From NCBI RefSeq assembly GCF_021390715.1, contig NZ_JAJGWT010000002.1:1-64000 (forward strand): a DNA stretch of 64,000 bases, in the 5' to 3' direction. Both the position numbers and the translations under genes were made by a program. Below the pieces are notes generated by a model that was not told where the DNA came from, searched no databases, and was given only the letters and a program-made list of their open reading frames with translations. Shown here piece by piece: positions 35,173 through 44,673 of the stretch. This DNA comes from Tenacibaculum piscium. GTDB taxonomy: Bacteria > Bacteroidota > Bacteroidia > Flavobacteriales > Flavobacteriaceae. Position 1 is the first letter of the stretch. Every line of letters starts with the position of its first letter.

Positions 35173-36398
35173 AAAATAAAAACCTATATATATTATTATT
35201 AATTATTTCTACATTAATATCATGTAATTCTAATCAAAAAAAAACAACCAATTTTATAACTTTAGATGATAACAATCAAACTAGTTTACCCTATCTATTT
35301 ACAACTAAAAAAGGAACACTATTGTTATCGTGGAACAAAAAAATAAACGACTCTATAAATCAGCTTAATTATTCACAACTAAAAAAAGGAAATTGGGAGA
35401 AATCAAAAGAAATAATAAAAGGTAAAAATTGGTTTGTAAACTGGGCTGATTTCCCTTCTATTTCGGCAAACAATAATACTATTTTATCTCATTTTTTAAA
35501 AAAATCATCTGAAGAAACCTATTCTTATGATATCAAATTAAATATATTCTCTAAAGAAAAAAAAGAGTGGCTAGTAAATTTACCACTTCATGATGATACT
35601 ACTAAAACTGAACATGGATTTGTAACAATGATTCCTTATAATAATCATTTTTTTATAACCTGGCTAGACGGAAGAAATACAGCTTCAATAAATGCTAACA
35701 AAAACAATGGACACGCAGGGCATCAAGGGACTATGACCCTAAGATCGGCAGAGGTTTCTTCTGATGGTAAAATAACAAATAGAACTCTTTTAGATTCAAA
35801 AACATGTAGTTGTTGCCAAACTACCGCTGCAATTACTAAAAATGGTCCTATAGTTTTATATCGTGATAGGACTGATAATGAGATTAGAGATATTTCTATA
35901 ACAAGATATGTAAATGGTAAATGGATTACACCTCAACCTATTTATAATGACCAATGGATGATTAAAGGATGTCCTGTAAATGGCCCTAAAGTTGATGCTT
36001 TAAACAATGATGTGGCAGTAGCTTGGTACACTGCTGTAAACGATAAACCGACTGTTAAAGTTGTTTTTTCTCAAGATGGTGGTGCTAATTTTTCTCCACC
36101 TGTTTTAATCAATAATAAAGAAACTTTAGGTAGGGTTGATATTAAATTACTAGACAACAAAAACGCCTTAGTTTCTTGGATTGAATTATTGAATGATAAA
36201 AGTTATTTAATGGCTGTAAAAGTAAATAATTCAGGATATAAATCTAAAGCTATTATTATTAGTGAAATAAATAGCTCTCGAAAATCTGGATTTCCTCAAA
36301 TGGAAGTCGTTAAAGATAAAGTATATTTTGCATGGACATCGCTCCATAATAAAACGCCAAGTATAAAAACAGCTTATGTACTTTTAAGTGATTTTTAA
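35169..36398 (+). CDS. Asp-box beta-propeller lipoprotein with a C-x-C-C motif
   Basis: 409 aa, lipobox TLISCN (Cys19). Repeating beta-propeller-like strands include an Asp-box (SQDGGANF) and several W/Y-rich blades (WYTAVNDKPTVKVVFS, HFLKKSSEETYSYD). The sequence would be labelled exo-alpha-sialidase by similarity, but no Arg triad or Tyr/Glu pair is evident, so enzymatic sialidase activity is doubtful. A distinctive TCSCCQTT (Cys213, 215, 216) plus a second Cys in IKGCPVNGPKV could bind copper or form a disulfide handled by the coupled TlpA. Converges on the SusD gene; shared terminator at 36,411-36,440. Confidence 0.8.
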   Translation: MKNKNLYILLLIISTLISCNSNQKKTTNFITLDDNNQTSLPYLFTTKKGTLLLSWNKKINDSINQLNYSQLKKGNWEKSKEIIKGKNWFVNWADFPSISANNNTILSHFLKKSSEETYSYDIKLNIFSKEKKEWLVNLPLHDDTTKTEHGFVTMIPYNNHFFITWLDGRNTASINANKNNGHAGHQGTMTLRSAEVSSDGKITNRTLLDSKTCSCCQTTAAITKNGPIVLYRDRTDNEIRDISITRYVNGKWITPQPIYNDQWMIKGCPVNGPKVDALNNDVAVAWYTAVNDKPTVKVVFSQDGGANFSPPVLINNKETLGRVDIKLLDNKNALVSWIELLNDKSYLMAVKVNNSGYKSKAIIISEINSSRKSGFPQMEVVKDKVYFAWTSLHNKTPSIKTAYVLLSDF

Positions 36399-36410
36399 TA
36401 AATATCAAAA

Positions 36411-36440
36411 AAAAGGGTCTCAAAAAATTGAGACCCTTTT
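36411..36440. terminator. Bidirectional terminator
   Basis: Stem AAAAGGGTCTCAA (36,411-36,423) / TTGAGACCCTTTT (36,428-36,440), 4-nt loop, with T-runs on both strands. Ends the TlpA-propeller pair on one side and the SusD operon on the other. Confidence 0.9.
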
Positions 36441-36458
36441 TTTTAAAAATAAAAATAA

Positions 36459-37913
36459 TTAATACCCTTTTGTTTGTTTCATTCCTGATGCTTTTACCTC
36501 ACTTGCAGGTATCGGGTATATTGTTTGTGGTGAAAATGCGACTATATTCAAATTATTAGATTTTAAACCTGTATTGATATGGTCTGTTATAAGGCGATTA
36601 ATATTTGTACCTGTTCTTATATAATCATAAACTCCGTGTCCTTCAAGCGCCAACTCTTTTCTACGTTCTTCGTGTATCCGTTTTTTAAGAGCATTCCCTG
36701 ACACTGTTACTTTATGAGTATCAAAATCTGTTGTTCGTTTTCTTATTAAAGTATTAAGATACATTCTAGCTTCAGAAAGTCCAGAAGCTCCATTTACACA
36801 AGCCTCTGCAGCTATTAAATAAACTTCAGAAAGACGTATTACTGGAACATTATGAATACTTAACCCTGAGCCTCCTTCTCTATTAATATATTTTACAAAG
36901 CCCATCTTTGTACCTTCTTTATCATCTGTTAATAAATTTTTTCGGGGGTCTCCTTTATACGATTTTAATAAATTAACAAAAGTTTGAGTAGCAATAACAT
37001 CGCCTTGTCCTCCTTCACGAAAATCAAATTGAGCGCCCAAACCATTACTTCCTACTGAGTTCTGGTTATCTATACTAATTTCAAAAAGCGATTCTGATGT
37101 ATAATCATTAAATTGATAATTATCAATTCCCATAAGGTAACTTTCTCCTCTTACAGCTATTACTTTTTTAGCGTAAAAAAGGGCATTATTCCAATCTTGC
37201 TTGTATAAATACACTCTAGCTAATAAAGCATTAATTCCTGTTTTAGTAATATATTTGGTGCTACCCTCTGCCCATGAATCATTTTTAATTAATTGTAGCC
37301 CTTGTTTTAAATCTAAAATAATTTGATTATAAGTTGCACCTAAATTGCTTCTTTCAATAACAATTTCTGAAGAAGATAATTTTAATGGCAATCCTTGTGA
37401 TTTCTCTCCTTCTTTAATCCAAGGATAGGTAAATGTTCTTGTTAAATCAAAATATATCATTCCACGAAGTGCTAAGGCTTCTGCTTTAATTTGTTTTTTA
37501 TCAATATTACTTCCTTCAGCATTTTCTATATTATCTAATATTAAATTAAGATTTCCTATTGCCTTGTAAGACTGTAGCCATAAACTTTCTGCACCACCAT
37601 TATTATTACTACTTTCATTATATTTATATTCGGTTTGCTCGTAATCTCTAGGATTATATGTTGTTTTTACAAACCTAAAATCAGTTCCCTTTACAGCTGC
37701 TCTCTTATACAAATTACGACCTAAATATGATGCTTTTGATATTTCATTATATGAGCCATTAAGTAAACTTTGTAGTTTATCAACTGATTTTATAACTAAT
37801 ACTTCTGAAATTACATGGTCAGGGTCTTGGGTTAATATTTCATCACTACATCCTTGTTGTACAAAGATTCCGACAAGCAATATTGCTATCTTTATATATT
37901 TTAATTTTTTCAT
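36459..37913 (-). CDS. SusD/RagB-type surface substrate-binding lipoprotein
   Basis: 484 aa, lipobox GCSDE (Cys22). It shows the SusD tetratricopeptide-like core: SLWLQSYKAIGNLNLILDNIE, KAEALALRGMIYFDLTRTF, INALLARVYLYKQDWNNALFYAKKVI, the LIAAEA helix, IHEERRKELALEGHGVYDYIR and the typical ending PASEVKASGMKQTKGY. It caps the SusC barrel and binds the ligand. 13 bp downstream of susC. In this context (MbnH/MbnP genes upstream in the same run) the ligand may be a copper complex rather than a glycan; inference. Confidence 0.94.
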   Translation of the reverse strand: MKKLKYIKIAILLVGIFVQQGCSDEILTQDPDHVISEVLVIKSVDKLQSLLNGSYNEISKASYLGRNLYKRAAVKGTDFRFVKTTYNPRDYEQTEYKYNESSNNNGGAESLWLQSYKAIGNLNLILDNIENAEGSNIDKKQIKAEALALRGMIYFDLTRTFTYPWIKEGEKSQGLPLKLSSSEIVIERSNLGATYNQIILDLKQGLQLIKNDSWAEGSTKYITKTGINALLARVYLYKQDWNNALFYAKKVIAVRGESYLMGIDNYQFNDYTSESLFEISIDNQNSVGSNGLGAQFDFREGGQGDVIATQTFVNLLKSYKGDPRKNLLTDDKEGTKMGFVKYINREGGSGLSIHNVPVIRLSEVYLIAAEACVNGASGLSEARMYLNTLIRKRTTDFDTHKVTVSGNALKKRIHEERRKELALEGHGVYDYIRTGTNINRLITDHINTGLKSNNLNIVAFSPQTIYPIPASEVKASGMKQTKGY

Positions 37914-37926
37914 CGTTAATTTATTT

Positions 37927-40900
37927 TTAAAATTTTAATTCAAATCCTAATAGAATACTAGTTGCTGTTGGTGTTTGAAAGAAATTAACACCATTAGATA
38001 TTGCTTCAGGGTCATAATCATTCATCTCTGTAAACATCAATAAATTATCTGCTTGAATATATACACTTCCACCGTCAATTATTTTCATTTTAGGTAAATT
38101 AAAACTTAATTTAACGTTCTTTAATTTTAAATAATCTGCACTATATAAATGTCTTGTAGAAACATCATTTGAAAAAGTATTATTACCGTTAATTCTAATA
38201 GGCACATCTGAACTAAGATTATTTGGATTCCATGGATTTAATTGTGCTGTCGTATTTGTAAATTGTGGAGCATGTCCATCATCATCTCTTTTAAAAGCTG
38301 TTCTGTCATATACTTTTCCTCCTAATCCAAAAGTGAATAAAAAATCTAGATTTAAGTTTTTGTATGTAAACTGATTGTAAAACCCTCCTTGAATGTTTTG
38401 AAGTGCTTTTCCAAAAATTCCAAATCCTGCAGACTTTGCATCTGTTGTTATTTCTCCTGTTCGCTTTCCTTGATTTAAAACATAATATTGAGCCAATCCA
38501 TTTTCTTTATTAACTCCTGCATAATCTCTTAAATAAAAAGAATTTAAACTTTCTCCTACTTTAACAATTGTAGGATTTTGACCATATTTAGAGTTATACG
38601 TTGGTGTTAAATCTCCTTTTAACTTGGTTACCTCATTGGTTAATAATGATAGATTTAATTTGGTATTCCATGAAAAATCAGTACTAGAAATAGGTGTATA
38701 ACCTAACTCCAATTCCCAACCAGAATTATTCATTTCTCCAAAATTTTGTAGTTGATTACTAAAACCCGTAGTTCCTGATACAGGAATATTTAAGAGTAAA
38801 TCTTTCGTTTTCTTTGAGAAGTATTCTAACGAAACATTTAACTTATTAAATGCTACAGCATCAATTCCTATATTAAAATTATTACTTAACTCCCACGATA
38901 AATTAGGATTTGCTAACTGTCCATATGAAAGCCCTGATGAACCTCCGTATCCTTTTTTAGCAGAATCGAAAAAAGCTAATGAAGCATAATGTTCTGGAGG
39001 TAAATTACCATTTGTTCCATAACTAGCTCTAAGTTTTAAATAATTAAGTGCATCTATATTTAAAAAATTTTCTTCACTGATAATCCAGCCTCCTGAAACA
39101 GACCAAAAATTACCCCATTTCGAATCTTTTCCGAAACGAGAAGAACCATCTTTTCTAAAACTTCCTGCTAAATAATATTTTTTATTAAAATTGTAATTGA
39201 ATTGAGAAAAATAAGACAATAAGGCATAGTTTTCAGAATGTCCTTTCCAAGACCATAACGAACCGATACTACTTGAAGATAATAACTCATTATCTAAAAT
39301 ATCATACCCTGAATTATTTATTGATTTCATTTTTGATACTTGAGATTCAAATCCTAATAAAGCTCCAAAAGCATGTTTATTAACTTCTTTATTAAATGTT
39401 AATAAATTAGACGATGTATATTGAAAAGCTTTACCCTGTGAAACATATAAAACACCATTCCATTTACCTCCACCAGCTCCAAATTCTTTATTATCATATA
39501 AAGATTCTTCATTATTTTGATGGTCGATTCCGAAAGTTGTTTTAAAATTAAATTCTTTCGTTAAATTGATTTGAGCAAAAGCATTTCCTCTAACTCTAAA
39601 TTCATTATTAATATATTCTCCTACTTTTATAATACCTATAGGATTCGCATTTTTTTCAATTCCGTTTGGTAAATTTGCAATTCCCATATACCCTTTAGCA
39701 TCATAAATAGGTGCTGCTTGAGGTAAAACTCGAGCCATATATAATGGGTTTAATCCTCCTGCATACGTTCCATCATACTGCCCTGTATTTCTTTCTGACT
39801 TTGCTACAGAAAGATTCATACCAATAGTAAGCCAATCTTTAGCTTTATTTTCAATATTAAGTCTTCCTGAATAACGTTTATAATCTGATTTAATAATAGT
39901 TCCTTCTCTTTCTAAATAACTACCTGATGCATAAAACCTTGTATCTTCATTACCTCCTCTAGCGGAAAGACCATATTTACGTACAGAACCTGTTCTATAA
40001 ATAGCATCTAGCCAATCAGAATTAACCTGCTTATTTCCATAAATTGACTCATAATCGTTTTGTGAAGATTTTTTATATTTAGCATACAGAACTGCATCTT
40101 TATAGACTCTAGAAAACTCACTATTTTCATTATTTTGAATATACTGATGTAACTGTCCTTCTTCCCAAAGATTTTTAAATTGAGTATTTGTTATTGTTTT
40201 TTCCTCGGTTAAATTAAATGTAGGTCCAAATTCTGTATAAAAGGTCATTTTTGTATCGCCATTAGTTCCTTTTTTTGTGGTAATTACAATAACTCCATTA
40301 GCTGCTCTAGACCCATATAACGAAGCTGCTGCTGCATCTTTTAACACAGTAATACTCTCTATATCATTAGAATTTAACGTAGATAACGGATTCATTTTAT
40401 TTACAGCCCCATTACCTCCGATACGAGAATTATTATCAGAATTAATAACAACCCCATCTAAAACATATAGAGGTTGAGTTACTCCATTAATAGAACCAAT
40501 TCCTCTAATTTGAACATTAGAACTTCCTCCTGGCTGACCTGTCGTATAAATATTAACCCCTGCAACACTTCCTTGTAAAGCTGTTTCAAAACTTGCAGAA
40601 GCTGTTCTTTTAAGAACCTTATTACTTACTTTATTTGCCGAACCGATTAAACTTCTTTTTTTAGACGTTCCGTAAGCAGTTACAATAACCTCCTCTAAAC
40701 TTTCTTGATTTTCTTTTAACTGAATACTGTTTAGTTTATCAAGAAGTGTTACAATTTTTGTTTGATACCCGACTGTTGTAATTGTTACTTTTACATTTTT
40801 CTGATTTTTTGAGTTTGTTAATTTAATTATAAAATCACCATTTAAATCAGAAGCTGTTCCTATATTTTTATCAATCGTAGAAACAATAGAAGCTCCAATA

Positions 40901-41007
40901 ATTGGGTTTTTATTTTCATCCGTAATTTTTCCTTTATATATTTTTTGTGCAAAAACGTTACATATAGGCACTAGAAGTCCTATGAATAAAAGTAGTATTT
41001 TTTTCAT
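37927..41007 (-). CDS. SusC/RagA-type TonB-linked outer-membrane transporter
   Basis: 1,026 aa. Signal peptide 1-20, carboxypeptidase-regulatory-like domain (about 23-100: YKGKITDENKNPIIGASI), the SusC TonB-box region LEEVIVTAYG (about 105-114), plug with the family signatures GSVAGVNIYTTGQPGGSSNVQIRG, PLYVLDGV, LKDAAAASLYGSRAANGVIVITTK, then the barrel ending in a Phe (LGFELKF). Imports a ligand with its SusD lid. The gene is the fifth of six on the minus strand starting at the CNGKC gene. There are no glycoside hydrolases nearby, which argues against a polysaccharide locus. Confidence 0.95.
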   Translation of the reverse strand: MKKILLLFIGLLVPICNVFAQKIYKGKITDENKNPIIGASIVSTIDKNIGTASDLNGDFIIKLTNSKNQKNVKVTITTVGYQTKIVTLLDKLNSIQLKENQESLEEVIVTAYGTSKKRSLIGSANKVSNKVLKRTASASFETALQGSVAGVNIYTTGQPGGSSNVQIRGIGSINGVTQPLYVLDGVVINSDNNSRIGGNGAVNKMNPLSTLNSNDIESITVLKDAAAASLYGSRAANGVIVITTKKGTNGDTKMTFYTEFGPTFNLTEEKTITNTQFKNLWEEGQLHQYIQNNENSEFSRVYKDAVLYAKYKKSSQNDYESIYGNKQVNSDWLDAIYRTGSVRKYGLSARGGNEDTRFYASGSYLEREGTIIKSDYKRYSGRLNIENKAKDWLTIGMNLSVAKSERNTGQYDGTYAGGLNPLYMARVLPQAAPIYDAKGYMGIANLPNGIEKNANPIGIIKVGEYINNEFRVRGNAFAQINLTKEFNFKTTFGIDHQNNEESLYDNKEFGAGGGKWNGVLYVSQGKAFQYTSSNLLTFNKEVNKHAFGALLGFESQVSKMKSINNSGYDILDNELLSSSSIGSLWSWKGHSENYALLSYFSQFNYNFNKKYYLAGSFRKDGSSRFGKDSKWGNFWSVSGGWIISEENFLNIDALNYLKLRASYGTNGNLPPEHYASLAFFDSAKKGYGGSSGLSYGQLANPNLSWELSNNFNIGIDAVAFNKLNVSLEYFSKKTKDLLLNIPVSGTTGFSNQLQNFGEMNNSGWELELGYTPISSTDFSWNTKLNLSLLTNEVTKLKGDLTPTYNSKYGQNPTIVKVGESLNSFYLRDYAGVNKENGLAQYYVLNQGKRTGEITTDAKSAGFGIFGKALQNIQGGFYNQFTYKNLNLDFLFTFGLGGKVYDRTAFKRDDDGHAPQFTNTTAQLNPWNPNNLSSDVPIRINGNNTFSNDVSTRHLYSADYLKLKNVKLSFNLPKMKIIDGGSVYIQADNLLMFTEMNDYDPEAISNGVNFFQTPTATSILLGFELKF

Positions 41008-41045
41008 TATTGTAAATTTGTTGAATTTTTTTTTAAACTATTTTT

Positions 41046-42041
41046 TTAGAAGTTATAGTTTATATATACACTTGTTCTGTATTGAACTTCAATAATTCCT
41101 TGTGATAAATTTTGGTCAATTGGATACATTGCTAATGCTCCAAAAGTTAGTTTTTCGCTGTTATATTCAATCCCGATATTGGTAAAAATAGCATGACCAT
41201 CTGTATTTTTTACGGGTAAATTATATTTTTCATTACTTTGATAAAACTCACCTGATACTCCTAAAGAAGGCACAAAAGCATGTGCTTTATTATCTTTAAA
41301 AACATAAAAGAAGGCGCTATTAAAATTGAATTGATTTCCAAATTTATATTCTTTATCGTTGGTTGTTTTGTAGTAATAATTTACATAATTGGTAACGCCT
41401 ATATTGTTGTATTTATACACATATTGTAGGTTTGCGATATAATCGACACTTCCCGTACCTAGCTGAAAACTAGGATTTACCGAATTATTAATTTTTTCAT
41501 TATAATTTCCTGTTGGTAATTTAACTCCTGCTCCTATTTTTACGACATGATTGGTTGAATGAACTCTATCTGTTATTTTATTATAGGTTGCTTTTTGTTG
41601 ATTAATTATTGAATAATTGGCAAATAGGCTAATATCTCCGAGTCCATTTATGGATGTTTTTTTAGTGATATATTCTCTATGATGAAAATGATATGGTACA
41701 AAAACTTGCAGTTCTAGGTTTTCGATAATTGGGATTCTTGACCAAATTTGTACAGTATTAAAGAACTCGTTAATTTTAGGAGAATCGCTAAAAATTCCAT
41801 CTTTTGATTGGTATTTTTGATGTAAATATCGAACTCCTACAAAATTATTATCGATAACACCTCCCATTCCTAAACTTCCTCCGTTGTTACTACATCCGCA
41901 GGCATCGCATTCTTCTTCTAAAAAAGCTTTATACGAAGGCGGGAAAATATCTTTAGAAAAACACTGTGTTCCTATAAATATACTTATTAAAAATACTATT
42001 TTATTAAGGTTCAAATCTTTTATCTGTAAGAAAGGTATCAT
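41046..42041 (-). CDS. Outer-membrane protein with CxxCxC motif, partner of MbnP/MbnH
   Basis: 331 aa. Hydrophobic signal at about 14-28, then a Cys motif CDACGCSNNGGSLGMGG (Cys45, 48, 50) at the mature N-terminus, followed by amphipathic beta-strands ending in Phe (YRTSVYINYNF), so an outer-membrane barrel. The family is usually labelled only transporter and travels with MbnP-like and di-haem peroxidase genes. The Cys motif suggests a soft-metal ligand. It overlaps the peroxidase gene by 38 bp and precedes susC by 38 bp. Role inferred. Confidence 0.8.
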   Translation of the reverse strand: MIPFLQIKDLNLNKIVFLISIFIGTQCFSKDIFPPSYKAFLEEECDACGCSNNGGSLGMGGVIDNNFVGVRYLHQKYQSKDGIFSDSPKINEFFNTVQIWSRIPIIENLELQVFVPYHFHHREYITKKTSINGLGDISLFANYSIINQQKATYNKITDRVHSTNHVVKIGAGVKLPTGNYNEKINNSVNPSFQLGTGSVDYIANLQYVYKYNNIGVTNYVNYYYKTTNDKEYKFGNQFNFNSAFFYVFKDNKAHAFVPSLGVSGEFYQSNEKYNLPVKNTDGHAIFTNIGIEYNSEKLTFGALAMYPIDQNLSQGIIEVQYRTSVYINYNF

Positions 42042-43041
42042 CTGTAAGTGTTTTTAAAAAAACAATAATTGCTTGTTTTTCTTGTGTTGTTAATGGTATT
42101 CCGAGTATTCCGTTGTGTTTTAAAATTGGATCTAAATTTTCAGTATTTTGAACGCCATCGGAATAAAAATTAAGTACTGCTTCGAGTGTTAAGAACCTTC
42201 CATCATGCATATAGGGTGCGGTTACTTGGATATTTCGTAAACTTGGCACTTTAAATTTATATTTTTCTTTGCTATCAAAAGCTGTTTCCATGCGTCCAAC
42301 ATCTTGAATTTTTGGATCTATTGATAATCCATTATTTCGAAAAGAATCGTCTGTAAATAAATCGGTTTGATGACAGGTTGCGCATTTTTGTTGAAAAATT
42401 TTTAGTCCTTTTTTTTCTTCTGATGAAAAATTGCTGTCAGTTTCATTTCTGATATATGTATCATATTTTGAATTTGCAGAAACCATTGTCAGCATAAATT
42501 GCGATAATGCTTTAAAAGTATTTTCTGAGGTTATTTCGCCGTTATCAAAAGCTTCTTCGTACATTTTTTTATACGGAGCTTTCTTTTTCAACTTTTCGAT
42601 AACATTCGAAACAGTTTCATCCATTTCGTTTGGGTTGGTAATTGGCACGATTGGAAACATATCTAAATGTGATGTGGCTCCATCCCAAGCAAAATGTTTT
42701 TGAAACGCCATATTTTGAATTGGCGGTGTATTTCGTGTTCCTTCTCTACCATCAACGCCGTGACTAAATTGATGTCCGTGATGCGTAAACGCAAAGGTTT
42801 GTTCGTGACAAGAGGCACAAGAAGTTGTTCCGTCTGAAGAGAGAACGCCATCATAAAAAATCTTTTTTCCTAAGGCGATTCCTTTATCGGTAAGCGGATT
42901 TCTCTGAAAATTATAAGTTGGTTCTGGGAAATTACTTGGTTTTTCAAAGGCAACAGGCATTTTTGTATACACGTTTTCTTTTTCACTACAAGCGGAAAAC
43001 AGTGATACAAAAACGACTAAAACAAAAAAATAATTTTTCAT
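42004..43041 (-). CDS. Di-haem cytochrome c peroxidase / MauG-type, MbnH-like lipoprotein
   Basis: 345 aa, lipobox LFSAC (Cys18). Two haem c motifs: CASCH (75-79) and CATCH (220-224). Further conserved stretches are HGVDGREGTRNTPPIQNMAF, MFPIVPITNPNEM and KVPSLRNIQVTAPYMHDGRFLTLEAVLNFY. In methanobactin systems MbnH, a member of this family, oxidises a tryptophan of MbnP to kynurenine to make a copper site. Here an MbnP-like gene is directly upstream, so the same partnership is proposed. It could instead be a plain H2O2 peroxidase. Confidence 0.92.
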   Translation of the reverse strand: MKNYFFVLVVFVSLFSACSEKENVYTKMPVAFEKPSNFPEPTYNFQRNPLTDKGIALGKKIFYDGVLSSDGTTSCASCHEQTFAFTHHGHQFSHGVDGREGTRNTPPIQNMAFQKHFAWDGATSHLDMFPIVPITNPNEMDETVSNVIEKLKKKAPYKKMYEEAFDNGEITSENTFKALSQFMLTMVSANSKYDTYIRNETDSNFSSEEKKGLKIFQQKCATCHQTDLFTDDSFRNNGLSIDPKIQDVGRMETAFDSKEKYKFKVPSLRNIQVTAPYMHDGRFLTLEAVLNFYSDGVQNTENLDPILKHNGILGIPLTTQEKQAIIVFLKTLTDDTFLTDKRFEP

Positions 43042-43086
43042 TTTATACGTTTTTTATAGGTTTTTAATTAACGTTTATCTGATTTT

Positions 43087-43133
43087 AAAATCAGTTCCTA
43101 AATTTTTTATGATATTTTTCAGGAACTGATTTT
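43087..43133 (-). promoter_or_regulatory. Intercistronic hairpin between the MbnP-like and MbnH-like genes
   Basis: Perfect 13-bp arms, AAAATCAGTTCCT (43,087-43,099) and AGGAACTGATTTT (43,121-43,133), 21-nt loop, in the 112-bp gap of an otherwise tight operon. On the minus strand it ends in TTTT, so it may be a partial terminator or 3'-end stabiliser that favours the first gene over the peroxidase and later genes. Confidence 0.5.
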
Positions 43134-43153
43134 ACTAAAAACTATTAATTTTC

Positions 43154-44044
43154 CTAATGATTTTCTTCGTTATAATGTAAGTGATCAAAAGCGAACATTT
43201 TCAGACTATTTTCTGAAATCCCTGTAGTTTTAGGTCCCATTAAAACAGGTGTTTCTAAAACATTGATGGTATTTTTTCCTGTAAGCATTTTACTAGCATC
43301 TACGGCAAGGTGTACTTGTGGTGATTTATCTTTAGCTACTAAAAAAGGATTTTTAGTTAAATCAAGGGTAATTTCTTTATATAATTCTTTTCCTTTAGCA
43401 TATTCACCATCATTTGCAGCTGCAGCAACGTGATATTTAAATATCTGAACTGCTGCTTCTTGGCTTACACTTTTAGTGTTTTCTTGTTTTTTAATTATTG
43501 AACTAGGAGTAACTCCTTCTAATACTAAGAATTTATATCCTGTAGCCCACGCCCAAACTAATGAATATTCTTCGGCTCTTTCCCAAAGATTATTGGCAAA
43601 TTGTTTTCCACCTTTATAAGTATCTTCGTCAATACCGACACCAAATTTAATTTTAGTATATTTTCCAGCAGGCACATCTGTTAAGTTGATTGCTGTTTTT
43701 GCTGGTAATGTTGTATATTCTTTGGTCGTTTTATTATATTTTTTTCCGCCTTCGCTGATGATAAAAAAACTTTTTTCCTTTGGATATACATATTCTTCTC
43801 CTGATTCGGTAACTAACACAAAATTTCCGACAATATAATCAAAAGCATTAATGGTTAATTTTTGTTTTGTATCTCCATCAATTAAGTTTTTTTCTACGCC
43901 TAAAACTAAATTTTCTCCTGCGAAAGAAGCATCAAAATCAATGGAAACATTATTTTTCCCTGTTAATTCTGAAGTTTCATTATCATTACAAGAAGCAAAG
44001 GTAAAAGCGATAGCGATTGCTATTAAACTAAATATTTTTTTCAT
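43154..44044 (-). CDS. MbnP-like copper-binding lipoprotein
   Basis: 296 aa, lipobox TFASCN (Cys19). The MbnP-family pattern is present: NNVSIDFDASFAGENLVLG, INAFDYIVGNFVLVTESGEE, LTDVPAGKYTKIKFGVGID and SLVWAWATGYKFLVLEG with Trp164 and Trp166. The C-terminus has HLHYNEENH. In the characterised protein a Trp-derived kynurenine made by MbnH forms part of the copper site; one of these Trp may be the equivalent. It is periplasmic or surface-exposed. Followed by the MbnH-like gene, as in known pairs. Copper binding is inferred from the family. Confidence 0.88.
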   Translation of the reverse strand: MKKIFSLIAIAIAFTFASCNDNETSELTGKNNVSIDFDASFAGENLVLGVEKNLIDGDTKQKLTINAFDYIVGNFVLVTESGEEYVYPKEKSFFIISEGGKKYNKTTKEYTTLPAKTAINLTDVPAGKYTKIKFGVGIDEDTYKGGKQFANNLWERAEEYSLVWAWATGYKFLVLEGVTPSSIIKKQENTKSVSQEAAVQIFKYHVAAAANDGEYAKGKELYKEITLDLTKNPFLVAKDKSPQVHLAVDASKMLTGKNTINVLETPVLMGPKTTGISENSLKMFAFDHLHYNEENH

Positions 44045-44158
44045 TTTATAGGTGTTTCTATTTTGATGAACTTTTTTAAGTCATCAAAAAATTATGTTTA
44101 AATTTTTTAAATTTTGATAAACAGCCCACGAAACCTGTATTAAAAACACAAGTATAAA

Positions 44159-44548
44159 TTAGGCTAACCGATATAAAAATGAAGAATTAGGTGGATGAAA
44201 AGTAGCAGTTTCAAACAGGTAAGAATACGTTTGACGATACGAAAATTCTTCAACTGCAAAAATATCTATTGTATTATTTTCTGTAAAATTTAATAATTCT
44301 ACAAAACCAATAGGATATTCTTCCATGTGAATACGAAGCGATTTAAAATCATCTTCTTGTTGCTGTTCTATTTTTTTCATTAATTGACATTTTCCGTTAC
44401 ACTGAAGTTCGGGTTTGTCTTTATTAATACATAAAACTTTAGAGATATAATCATAATTTATCGCGTACTCCACAAAGGGAGCTACTGGTCGCAACATCGC
44501 TACCAGATACAGTAAAATGAATATATATACACAAGATTTTTGCAACAA
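44159..44548 (-). CDS. Small membrane protein with CNGKC motif, first gene of the copper island operon
   Basis: 129 aa. Starts with TTG (44,548; the next codon is also TTG). One N-terminal hydrophobic segment (VYIFILLYLVAMLRPVAPFVEY), then Cys40 and ELQCNGKCQLMKK (Cys50, Cys54), and a soluble tail. Small proteins with a C-N-G-K-C motif stand at the head of metal-related receptor operons in flavobacteria. Function unknown. A -7 box TATCTTTG (44,571-44,578, minus strand) lies about 23 nt upstream. Divergent from the Cys-rich miniprotein gene. Confidence 0.75.
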   Translation of the reverse strand: MLQKSCVYIFILLYLVAMLRPVAPFVEYAINYDYISKVLCINKDKPELQCNGKCQLMKKIEQQQEDDFKSLRIHMEEYPIGFVELLNFTENNTIDIFAVEEFSYRQTYSYLFETATFHPPNSSFLYRLA

Positions 44549-44624
44549 AAAATAATTTTAAACAATACTGCAAAGATAGTTTAACAAAACTTTTTAGTCT
44601 AAAAAAACAAGCAGTAAATATTAT

Positions 44625-44656
44625 TTTTATTTATTCTAAATAAATAACTATATTTG
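44625..44656 (+). promoter_or_regulatory. Promoter with half Fur-like operator for the Cys-rich miniprotein
   Basis: -7 box TATATTTG (44,649-44,656) is followed 18 nt later by the start codon. Directly upstream is TCTAAATAAA (44,635-44,644), identical to one arm of the palindrome at 13,133-13,157. The opposite arm position (44,620-44,629) matches at 7 of 10 bases. No -33 TTG is seen, consistent with an activator- or metal-controlled promoter. Confidence 0.45.
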
Positions 44657-44673
44657 CCTTATAATAGTACATT

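Noticed and set aside
35169..36398. Catalytic exo-alpha-sialidase
   Set aside because: One Asp-box and propeller-like blades are visible, but no Arg triad or Tyr/Glu pair; the Cys motif points elsewhere.
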